Assembly (NCBI GenBank): GCA_024509875.1
Contig: JAMPIV010008526.1
Location: forward strand, 62,001-126,000
Length of the DNA stretch: 64,000 bases
Direction: 5' to 3'
From: Oreohelix idahoensis
Taxonomy: Eukaryota; Mollusca; Gastropoda; Stylommatophora; Oreohelicidae
A program made the translations under genes and the position numbers. How positions within the stretch are numbered: the first letter of the stretch is position 1; each line of letters starts with the position of its first letter. The notes beneath the pieces are model-generated. The model made no database searches, was not told where the DNA came from, and was given only the letters and a program-made list of their open reading frames with translations. Positions 42,478 to 50,639 of the stretch are shown piece by piece.

Positions 42478-42639
42478 CAAGGTTGTGGAGTCAGCTAACA
42501 AATTGTCAGACGCCGACTCCTGAAATTGTAGAAGTCAAACTCCCAAGTCAGACGACAGTTTTTTCAAACTAGTCATATAGCATAAAATTTTGGACTGGGA
42601 GTCCGGGCATATTTTACTGACTCCGACTCCACAGCCCTG
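42478..42639. mobile_element. hAT-type MITE, 162 bp
   Basis: Left end CAAGGTTGTGGAGTCAG, right end (reverse complement) CAGGGCTGTGGAGTCGG. Flanked by 8-bp direct repeats GGAAGAAC (42470-42477) and GTAAGAAC (42640-42647), 7 of 8 matching. The 8-bp target size and CARGG ends fit hAT. Confidence 0.82.
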
Positions 42640-42964
42640 GTAAGAACACATCAGTGCTCCACAAATCAGAGGAAAAGAATAAAACTGTTCCAACATTTAA
42701 ATTGCAAATCTTCATTTGTTGTATGTTGGACATGATCTCCTTGGGTATCCATATATTTATTTCCCAGTGCACTGACTCTGGTAACAAGCGTGTCACTTTT
42801 TGTTTATGTTTGTGATTTTAGAAAATAACATGCATGTAGTAAGTACCCTGGGGTTTCTGAGGATGCAGTGACTAATATCAGGTTGTGCCAGAGACTGGCA
42901 GACATATCATGTTGGTAATGGCTGTAAGAACCTGAAATAATGTATGTTGAAAACCATAAATAAG

Positions 42965-43470
42965 GACTGTTCATCATCGTCATCATAATTTTTCTTTGTG
43001 TTCCATATGGAGCATGGAGCCCCTTTCCAGGGCCGTCTTAACAGCATTGTAGGCCCTGGGCAAAGCAATGCACTGGGTCCCTACCAGCCCTACCCACCCA
43101 CAGGAATAAAAATGTAAACGGTCAATACAATTAAACCTATAGATTTATAATTTATTGGTACTTTCAACAAAAAATTTCGTCAACTTACCCACGTCATGTT
43201 TGATTTGAATCCCAGGCCTTTCCAGCGAGAGATCGAGTAATTATCCACTCTGCCAAGAGATGTCTTATGAACAATATGGCAGCATCCCAGCATGGGGCCT
43301 CTAGAATCGTGGGGCTCCTGGGCACTGCCCAGTGTGCCCATGCCTTAAGATGGCACTGCCCCTTTCAGTTGGCCCACTTGTAGGCCTTCACAAAACATTC
43401 ACATGCTCTTGCTGTGGTAGGTTTTATAGCAGTCTGTTTTACATGTTGAGGTTGCCAGCCTCATACACAA
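42965..43470 (-). repeat. Dispersed SINE-like repeat, (ATG)n-tailed, split by a hAT MITE
   Basis: Complement contains GGCTGGCAACCTCAACATG and AAGAGCATGTGAATG, then TCCATATGGAACAC and a TGATGATG tail. The 331-bp MITE at 43028-43358 sits inside it. Confidence 0.65.
43028..43358. mobile_element. hAT-type MITE, 331 bp, perfect 8-bp target duplication
   Basis: Left end CAGGGCCGTCTTAACAGC, right end (reverse complement) CAGTGCCATCTTAAGGC. The direct repeat CCCCTTTC occurs at 43020-43027 and 43359-43366. The interior contains a tRNA-like segment on the minus strand (GGCCTGGGATTCAAATC). Confidence 0.88.
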
Positions 43471-43639
43471 CCTCATATTACGAGTACTTGCTTTGTACGA
43501 CATGACTGAGGTGTGCCTCAGTCCTATTCTTTCTTCGTCTTTTCACAGAGACCCCTGGGAACTATGCTGACCAAGGACTGTTGAAAACCACAAATAAGGA
43601 CTGCTGAGAACCATGAAAAAAAAGGCTAAAGAAACCTGA

Positions 43640-43960
43640 AATATTACATATTGGGAACTACAAATACTGGCTGTAGGAACTTGAAATATTACGTATTGGG
43701 AACTACAAATAATAACTATAGGAACCTGAAATATTACATATTGGGAACCACAAATAATGACTATAGGAACTTGAAATATTACATATTGGGAACTACAAAT
43801 AATGACCATAGGAACTTGAAATATTACATATTGGGAACTACAAATAATGACTATAGGAACTTGAAATATTACATATTGGGAACTACAAATAATAACTAAA
43901 GGAAGAAATATTACGTGTTGGGAACTACAAATAATGACTATAGGAACCTGAAATATTACT
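43640..43960 (+). repeat. Tandem repeat, 45 bp x ~7
   Basis: Unit TTGGGAACTACAAATAATGA, CTATAGGAACTTGAAATATT, ACATA. At 45 bp, both strands show open 15-residue repeats. These are by-products of the unit length, not a gene. Confidence 0.93.
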
Positions 43961-43964
43961 GTTG

Positions 43965-44455
43965 TGATTAAGGCAACAAATAGGATGGGTCTGAAAAATC
44001 TTCAACTCAAATGTGAAGTCAGTCCTATTGTATGGCTCTGAGACATGGAGAGCAACAAAAACAACAACTAAAAAGCTACAAACTTTTATAAACGGGTGCT
44101 TGCATAGAATAGAAGGACTGAAATGGTATGACAAAGTCACAAATGTGGAATTGATGTCAAGAACCAGACAAGTGCCAGTGAAACAAGAGTTGAGAGAAAG
44201 ACGCTGGCGATGGATAGGACACACTTTGAGGAGACCTGTTGATATTATTACAAGGCAGTCCTTGTTCTGGAATCCACAGGGAAAGAGAGGCAGAGGTAGA
44301 CCAAAAAACACATAGAGAAGAGAACTGGATACAGAGGTGAAAATGATGAGGAAGACATGGAAAGAACTTGAGCGGATGGCACGTGACAGGAAGACTTGGC
44401 ATGTGTTTGTTGAAGGCCTATACTCCTTGGGGAGCTAAAGGGTATTGATTGATTG
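43965..44455 (+). mobile_element. Family-C LINE 3' fragment
   Basis: Starts in the thumb region (VKSVLLYGSETWRATKTTTK from 44006), then FINGCLHRIEGLKWYDKVTN, GKRGRGRPKNT and a terminal GGGTATTGATTGATTGATT. The open frame runs 44013-44315. The copy is less decayed than most, and its flank was copied to 36.2 kb. Confidence 0.9.
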
Positions 44456-44639
44456 ATTGATTATACTTGGTATGAAATATTTAACATAATACAGTTTTTT
44501 TTGTTGCATTTGATGACAAAGATGTGACATGGCATTGTTTTTGTTATTCTCATTGGTAGAGATACTGATGTTGTATTTAGTAGTCCTCAGTGGTAAATAT
44601 TTAACCTGATTCGGTTGTTGCTTTTTTTTTTTTTTTTTT

Positions 44640-45095
44640 TTTTTTGTAGGGCTCAGGGGTAAAATTTAACGTGATATTGTTTTTGTAGTACTCAGGGGTC
44701 AAGATTTCAAATGATTTTTTTTTGAAGTACTCAGAGGTAAAGATTTAACATAATACTGGTTTTTTTTTTTAATTACTCAGTTGTAAAGAATTAACATGAT
44801 GCTGTTTTTTTTTTTTTAATACTCAAGGGTAAAAATTTTACATGATACTGTTTTTTGTATTACTCAGGGGTGAAGATTTAACATGATAATGTTTTTTATA
44901 CTACTTAGAGGTAAAGGTTTAACATGATAAAGTATATGTAATACTCAGGGGTCAAGATTTAACATGATAGTGTTTGTGTAGTACTCAGGGGTAAAGATTT
45001 AACATGATAGTATTTGTGTAGTACTCAGGGGTAAAGATTTAACATGATAGTGTTTGTGTAGTACTCAGGGGTAAAGATTTAACATGATAGTTTAT
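44640..45095 (+). repeat. Tandem repeat, ~40 bp, acceptor/donor-like units (first part)
   Basis: Units of a T-rich tract, then TACTCAGGGGTAAAGATTTAACATGATA. The array resumes at 45538-45659 after a SINE, and its last unit forms the splice acceptor of the next exon. Several units read CTCAGAG|GTAAAG or CTCAGGG|GTAAAG. Confidence 0.92.
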
Positions 45096-45209
45096 TTTGT
45101 AGTGCCACATTGTACTGGAGAGAGGACTTTGTGGAGAGACATGATTGTATGCACCACTAGGCATAGTACTTGAAGTAGAAGAAGGTTGAACATGGCTTTA
45201 TTTTTAGTA

Positions 45210-45523
45210 AAAAATAAAAAAAAGGATCCCGTTACACGCACATTGAGTTTGAGGCATATTGGGAATATGGTGTTAGGCCCATATTTTCTTGACCATCGGC
45301 ACACTAGGGGTTGATGTGGTGAGCATCACGCCGGCCTCCTTAACCTTCGAAAATAAAGTTTGTTCATTCTTTCGTTCCCAGAGTTGCCCTGGTACCCATT
45401 TCATGAGGCTGGGTCGACCCCGGAGCCATTTGCAGTCTAAAAAAATCCCACTTCAACTGGGGATCAAACCATGGACCACCGAGCTAGGAAGCCAGTGCAC
45501 TAACTACTGTGCTACCGCAGCTC
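45210..45523 (-). mobile_element. tRNA-derived SINE, family S2, with 14-bp target duplication
   Basis: On the minus strand: GCGGTAGCACAGTAGTTAGTGC head (A box region), B box GGTTTGATCCC, a long body, and a poly-A tail on the left. Flanked by perfect repeats CTTTATTTTTAGTA (45196-45209 and 45524-45537). It splits the acceptor-like array. Confidence 0.9.
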
Positions 45524-45537
45524 CTTTATTTTTAGTA

Positions 45538-45659
45538 CTCAGGGATAAAGATTTAACACGATAAGGTACTCGGGGGGTCAAGATTTTACAAGACACTGAC
45601 TGTGTTTGTTGTACTCTGTGGTAAAAATGTAGCATGATATTGTTTTTGTTTTTACTCAG
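45538..45659 (+). repeat. Acceptor-like tandem repeat (second part)
   Basis: Continuation of the 40-bp array after the SINE: CTCAGGGATAAAGATTTAAC, then ACTCTGTGGTAAAAATG, then TTTTTGTTTTTACTCAG, which is the exon acceptor. Confidence 0.85.
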
Positions 45660-45776
45660 CCTGACTTTGCAACAACCCCGATTGAGACAGACGAGGAGAC
45701 AGATAATTGGCTCAGGTTTTATGAGATGGATGCTCCGTTGATTCATGTGGGAGAGATCGTCTCTGCTGATCCAGAG
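45660..45776 (+). CDS. C11orf54: C11orf54-like ester hydrolase, penultimate exon
   Basis: 117 nt = 39 codons, phase 0 at both ends; acceptor GTTTTTGTTTTTACTCAG, donor GAG|GTTGGT. It encodes PDFATTPIETDEETDNWLRF, then YEMDAPLIHVGEIVSADPE, aligning with the human WLHFYEMKAPLVC segment. The acceptor lies in the last unit of the 40-bp array. Exon 4 also ends in phase 0, so joining exon 4 directly to this exon keeps the frame but leaves out about 50 conserved residues. The donor GTTGGT is weaker than the other donors of the gene. Confidence 0.9.
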
Positions 45777-45799
45777 GTTGGTATTTTGACCGTCCCGTC

Positions 45800-46050
45800 T
45801 TTTGTGATGTGTATGGTGATTGGTAGAGTGATTACCTCTTACAACAAATTTACCAAGTTCTGGGTTCAAAACCTGGTAGCATCATGCTGCAGTCTACTCA
45901 GCTTTAAATGGATACCTGACTCTTCTCTTGAGTAAAGGAAGGTATAGGCAGCAAGATAATGAATTGGTAACTCCCACCTCTTAAAGCTGGACCTAGTGTA
46001 GAGAAGTCTCTAACACTTCAGTCCTATACATTAGTATCTGCTATTGGACC
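45800..46050 (+). mobile_element. tRNA-derived SINE, family S3
   Basis: A box-like TGGTGATTGGTAGAGTGATT, B box GGTTCAAAACC, then GAGTAAAGGAAGGTATAGGC. The 3' end is not resolved. It begins about 25 bp after an exon donor. Confidence 0.7.
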
Positions 46051-46089
46051 ACCTTTATCTTTTATGGGTGAATGTACTGGCTTTTGTGA

Positions 46090-46331
46090 TTTGTTTGGTG
46101 ATACTGCTGCTTATATCACCCTGTGTAATTCCCAGGGTGATACTGCTGCTTATATCACCCTGTGTAATTCCAGGGTGATACTGCTGCTTATAATCACCCT
46201 GTGTAATTCCCAGGGTGATACTGCTGCTTATATCACCCTGTGTAATTCCCATGGTGATACTGCTGCTTATATCACCCTGTGTAATTCCCAGGGTGATACT
46301 GCTGCTTATATCACCCTGTGTAATTCCCAGG
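46090..46331 (+). repeat. Tandem repeat, 39 bp x 6, palindromic unit
   Basis: Unit GGTGATACTGCTGCTTATAT, CACCCTGTGTAATTCCCAG. Each unit holds the inverted repeat GGTGATA...TATCACC. One unit lacks a base. A 168-codon ORF crosses it into LINE sequence; this is an artefact. Confidence 0.94.
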
Positions 46332-46384
46332 GGTCTCTGAAGAGACAGAGACAGAATAGGCTTACTGTGTCCTCAGACTACAAG

Positions 46385-46805
46385 GTGACTAATGAGGTTG
46401 TGCATAGAACAACAAAAACAGCAATCAAAAACTTACAGACTTTCATAAATGGGTGCTTGCGTAGAATGGAAGGGTTAAAATATTATGACAAAGTCACCAA
46501 TGTGGAACTGATGACAAGAACCAGACAAGTGCCAGTGGAACAAGAGACGAGACGAAGATGCTGTCAATAGATATGACACACATTGAAGAAACCTGTAAAT
46601 AGCATTACAAGACAGTCCTTGTTCTGTAATCCCCAGGGAAAGAGAGACAGAGGTAGACAAAAAACACATAGAGAAGAGAGTTGGAGACAGATGAGAGAAT
46701 GATGAGAAAAACATGAAAAGAACTGATGGCTTGTAATAGGAGGACTTGGCAGGTGTTTGAAGAAGGCCTATGATCCTTGGGGAGCTGAAGGGTATTGATT
46801 GATTG
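46385..46805 (+). mobile_element. Family-C LINE 3' fragment
   Basis: LQTFINGCLRRMEGLKYYDK, TNVELMTRTRQVPVEQE, then the 3' terminus GGGTATTGATTGATTGATGG. It shows the unexpanded form of the 26-bp minisatellite seed: GACAA at 46487-46491 and again at 46513-46517. Confidence 0.88.
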
Positions 46806-46945
46806 ATGGAGTTGGCAACCTCATCATGTAAAACAAATTGCCACAGAAAAGACAGCTGCTAAAGCATATGAATGCTTGGAGCAAGCTTCCTGCAGCGGTA
46901 CTTCTATGTTCTGTAAGAATGCAAAGGAAAATGATGATGATGATA
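46806..46945 (+). repeat. Dispersed SINE-like repeat with (ATG)n tail
   Basis: GAGTTGGCAACCTCATCATG, GCATATGAATGCTTGGAGC, AAGGAAAATGATGATGATG. Same family as 42100 and 42965. Confidence 0.65.
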
Positions 46946-46978
46946 TTATTACTGGTAATGATCAGCTGATTTTTTTAA

Positions 46979-47066
46979 AAATAAAGTTTTGCCTCGTTTT
47001 GGCGAGGCGCGTCCCGTTCAACCTAGTCGGTTATATTAGGGCGCATGTCCAAATATAAAAGACCCT
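46979..47066 (-). repeat. Dispersed ~86-bp repeat, CpG-rich copy
   Basis: Inverted copy of 7134-7219 with GTTTTGCCTCGTTTTGGCG and GCGCGTCCCGTTCAACC. CG is kept where the other copy has TG or CA. Confidence 0.7.
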
Positions 47067-47094
47067 TAGGTCTGGATACTTCGATGGAGAGGTG

Positions 47095-47760
47095 AACATG
47101 AACATCATAATGTAAATGTTGGTGCTGTTTGTGATGACAGTCAAGATGTAAATAGTCATTCTGTTGGTGACAACAGTGAATGTTAAAAAAAGGACGCTGT
47201 TTGTCATGACAGTTAAGATGTAAATAGTAGGAGCCGTGCTGGTGTAATGGTTAAGACGTTGCGCTGGCGACCAGGTTTTCAAGGTTCAGGCCCAGGCGTG
47301 GGCATTTGTAGGAGTGTCATCGACCGGGATTTTGACTGAATAACCTGAACAGCTCCTGCAGATAAACCCCTTGTGGATGAGAAGGAGCGAAGCTCCTGAC
47401 CGGGTTGGAAGGAAAGTCCACTGTCTCCCCAGCCTCGCAATGACGTGTCATTGGGCCAAAAGGGCTGGAAAGCTCGAGTGCCGCTGGTTAGAGAAAAAAA
47501 AAAGGTGTAAATAGTGATTCTGTTTGTGACAACAGTGTATGGTGATTCTGTCTGTGATGACAATGAAGATTAAGATGGTAATGTTGTTTGTGATGACAAT
47601 GTAGATTTAAATGGTGATTCTGTTTGTGACAACAGTAAATATTAAGAAGGGGTATGCTGTTTGTGATGACAGTGAAGATGTAAATGGTGGTTCTTTTTGT
47701 GACAACAGTGAATATTAAAATAGGGATGCTGTTTGTAATGACAGTGCACATGTAATTAAT
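47095..47760 (+). repeat. Tandem repeat, ~66 bp, degenerate
   Basis: Units such as GATGCTGTTTGTGATGACAG, TGAAGATGTAAATGGTGATT, CTGTTTGTGACAACAGTGAA. Split by the SINE at 47229-47506. The array ends about 90 bp before the last exon. Confidence 0.85.
47229..47506 (+). mobile_element. tRNA-derived SINE, family S1, second copy
   Basis: TGGTGTAATGGTTAAGACG head, B-box position GGTTCAGGCCC, same body as 27213-27486, and a poly-A tail. Flanked by GTAAATAGT on both sides (47220-47228, 47507-47515), although the flank is itself repetitive. Confidence 0.85.
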
Positions 47761-47852
47761 TTTGCTATGTAACACCAAGATATAAAATATGACTGTGAAC
47801 TTTTCATATTAGAAATAAACAAATTAACCCTTTCTTTACTGTTTAATTATAG

Positions 47853-48020
47853 AAATTACATCTTCGCCAAGAACACTTCCACTGCTTCAGCGACCACGGA
47901 CAGGGAGGACACTACCACTACGACACCACACCAGATAATGCATCATACTTGGCCTACTTCAACCTGGCAGAGGCAGTCTACAGAATTGACCTGCCCGTGA
48001 CCAGAAACTTTGTCTTCTAA
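47853..48020 (+). CDS. C11orf54: C11orf54-like ester hydrolase, terminal exon with zinc site
   Basis: 168 nt including the TAA stop, phase 0; acceptor TTTACTGTTTAATTATAG. It encodes LRQEHFHCFSDHGQGGHYHY, then DTTPDNASYLAYFNLAEAVY and a short RIDLP tail. The HxH...GGHYHYDTTP block is the most conserved part of the family; in the human structure three histidines in it hold the catalytic zinc, and all three are present. The ending differs from human in length and sequence, as C-termini usually do. The intact metal site and in-frame exons argue for an active gene. Confidence 0.95.
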   Translation, partial: KLHLRQEHFHCFSDHGQGGHYHYDTTPDNASYLAYFNLAEAVYRIDLPVTRNFVF

Positions 48021-48104
48021 AGCAATTCATTTTTCACCAGCTGAAAATTAATATCAGTGGTTTCTTTAATACAAAAAAATTTAGATGTATTATAACCAGA
48101 CAGT

Positions 48105-48110
48105 AATAAA
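48105..48110 (+). promoter_or_regulatory. Polyadenylation signal
   Basis: AATAAA 85 nt after the stop codon, followed by GTTGAGATTATG. It would give a short 3' UTR. Confidence 0.65.
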
Positions 48111-48278
48111 GTTGAGATTATGTAGGAAATGGCAAGGCAAATTTTCAGTGATTAGACTACTACTGTAAGCCAAGTACGCTATGGTTTGAGACCAGCAAGT
48201 GTCTGCTGATATGTTCAGTTTTTTTTTTAATTTGGCACTTTTTAAAGAACCTTACAGACAACTTAACAGATATCAGTT

Positions 48279-48381
48279 TTAACTCTTTAACTAGTAGTGA
48301 ACATTATTTCGGCACCAATGATTGTTCTGTCAGGTTGACAGACCAATATTCCGCCTGTTTGCTTAGTACTGAAAGAGTTAA
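48279..48381. mobile_element. piggyBac-type MITE, 103 bp
   Basis: TTAACTCTTTAACTA at the left, TACTGAAAGAGTTAA at the right. The interior carries ATTATTTCGGCACC, similar to TTGTTTCGGCACGG in the 27699 element. It inserted at TTAA just after the host gene. Confidence 0.78.
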
Positions 48382-48559
48382 ACAGTTGGTGTTTCATTTG
48401 TATTTTCCTTCCAAAAAAATTAGTAAGCTCTTGGGAAGTAGGTTAGTAGCCCATTGTCAGTCAGCGTTTGAGATAAATTAGCTTTTAAATTCTGCTAAAG
48501 AAATGTCTATTGTTTGGTTTGCTGTGAGAGTAATGTACTGTTTTAATTACACTGTAAGA

Positions 48560-49320
48560 TATATGTAGTGCTTGATTCTACTTGAAATGAAGTAATGATT
48601 GAAGTAATGTTTAATTCTACAGTTGCTATAAGAGAAATATAGTGTTTTATTACTATGTAAGAGATATGGCGAACGTGATTCTACTTGATCTAATGAAAGT
48701 TGTAGTGTTTGATCCTACAGTTGCTATAAGAGAAATGGTGTGTTTTATTACTCTAAGAGATATGGAGTACTTTATTCTGCTTGATCTAATGAAAGTAGTA
48801 GTGTTTGATTCTACAGTTGCTTTAAGAGAAATGGTGTGTTTTATTACACTATAAAAGATGTGTAGTACTTGATTCTATTTGAAATAATGTTTTATTCTAC
48901 AGTTGCTATAAGAGAAATATAGTGTTTTATTACAGAGATATGTAGTACTTTACTTCAAGTAACGTTTGATTCTACAGTTGCTGTAAGAGAAATGTGGTAT
49001 TTCGTTAGAGATATGTAGTACTTGATTCTGCTTGAAGTAATGAATGAAGTAATGTTATATTGAATAGTTATTATCAGTGAAATATAATGTTTTATTACAC
49101 TGTAAGAGATATGTAGGACCACATTCTACCTGAAGTAATAAATGAAGTAATGTTTTGATTCTATAAGAGAAATGTAATGTTTTATTACACTATAAGAGAA
49201 ATGTAATATTTTATTACACTTTAAGAGAAATGTAATGTTTTATTATAATGTTTTATTACACTATAAGAGATATGTAGTACTTCATTCAACTTGATATTAA
49301 ATAATATTTCATTCTGCAGT
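48560..49320 (+). repeat. Degenerate tandem repeat, ~100 bp
   Basis: Recurrent words AGAGATATGTAGTACTTGAT, TCTACAGTTGCTATAAGAG, AAATGTAATGTTTTATTAC in varying spacing. Some units are shortened to ~30 bp near 49180-49260. Confidence 0.85.
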
Positions 49321-49436
49321 TGTAACAAACCTTTTTTTTTTCTGCAAGCTATCATTTGCATGGTTGAACATTCCACAAAATCATTGTATTCAACAGATAA
49401 GTCATCTGTTTGATTCCTGTTTATGATAATTTTGTA

Positions 49437-49712
49437 TCTTCTTCTTCTTCGTTCATCCTGAAAAAGACGTTGGTTGCGTTGTGTCCGTTTACAGCAAAGC
49501 TGCGATATTTGCGCCTTTCGGCTGACACATCCGACTTCAGCACTGCATTTTTGGGACCGGGTTAGCCTTCCCTCTTCGATCCCTACTCACTCAGCCAGAC
49601 TGCAGTGATGCAGCCTGTTTCCAGGACCACCACTTGGAGGTGGAGAAGGGTCTTGGTTAGCTCTGGTTCGCTGGCACTGACGCAAGCAGTCTAGCTATGG
49701 GTCGCTGACTGC
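49437..49712 (-). mobile_element. Short non-autonomous LINE derivative, (GAA)n-tailed
   Basis: About 275 bp, closely matching 61098-61387. On the minus strand it starts near GTCAGCGACCCATAGCT and ends GATGAACGAAGAAGAAGAAG, the same end as the Ingi/I-like LINEs. It has no intact ORF. Confidence 0.82.
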
Positions 49713-49805
49713 ATTTCTCACTTTTGACGCGTCTTAGGTCCCCCTTTTTTTTTTGTATCTGACTCTACTGGATAAGTTAGCTGTCTGATTCTGCACACAC
49801 AAAAA

Positions 49806-49960
49806 TCTCTGTTTGATTTTGTCATGCAAGAAGGTATGTTCTGTTTGATTTTGTCATGCAAGAAATTAAGTTCTGTTTGATTTTGTCAAGCAAGAAGTTC
49901 AGTTCTGTTTAATTTTGTCACACAAGAAGTTACGTTCTGTTTGTTTTTGTTGTAAGAAAA
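49806..49960 (+). repeat. Tandem repeat, ~29 bp x 5
   Basis: Unit TTCTGTTTGATTTTGTCATG plus CAAGAAGTT, increasingly diverged to the right. Confidence 0.85.
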
Positions 49961-50149
49961 ATGGTATGTTTGGTTTGATTTGGTTTAAAGGACAATCTTC
50001 ATTGCACACGGACAACTCCAACAGTGCTCCGATCTCCTCCCTTAGATCACACAAGGAAGATCTCAGCACAGTGCACGAACTCCATAGCACAGGCAAGAAT
50101 CCCAATGTGTGTATATAGGAATCACACATTCTATTAATAATTTTGTGGT

Positions 50150-50457
50150 GGGTAGGTTTCTAATTTTTAAATTTTGCCAGGGCAGTGGCCTTTCAGCCTA
50201 CTCTTTTCGATTTCCAACTGCCATGGGATTTTTAACGTGCGCAACTTGCACATGGGACCTCCTATTTTTTCGCCCTTATCTGAGAAGGCTAGGCATCCAA
50301 TCTCACTACCCAGGAGACCAGGGGGGAGTATGACATCATTAGGACCACTGGTTTTGGAAACAAAAATTCCATAAATTATATTCCCCCAACTGGGAATCGA
50401 ACCCGGTACCTCTAGAATTTGAGGCTGATGCCATTACCTCTTAGCCACTCCTACCTC
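50150..50457 (-). mobile_element. tRNA-derived SINE, family S4
   Basis: On the minus strand: GTAGGAGTGGCTAAGAGG head, consensus B box GGTTCGATTCC, and a long central domain (GGGACCTCCTATTTTTTCGC on the plus strand). The 3' end, with CCCTGGCAAAATT, is at the left. Confidence 0.75.
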
Positions 50458-50639
50458 GAAGTTTGGTAGTGCTGTGAGTTACTGTATGCTCATTATGAAT
50501 GGCAAGTTTTAATTTCATACTGATGAATATGACAGGAATATCAGTTAGTGGACATAATATAAACAACTTGGAGATATGCTGAGTAAAGTCTAAATAGCGA
50601 AAAGTTAAAAGGAGTTGCAGGAAATGATTGACACAATAG

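Noticed and set aside
43502..43560. Acceptor-like TTTCTTCGTCTTTTCACAG as the missing exon
   Set aside because: The following reading (RPLGTMLTKDC then stop) does not resemble the expected segment of the protein.
43651..43899. 15-residue repeat protein ORF
   Set aside because: The 45-bp unit keeps both strands open automatically; no start context or flanking exons.
46064..46570. 168-codon ORF with 13-residue repeats
   Set aside because: Minisatellite fused by chance to LINE C-terminal coding sequence.
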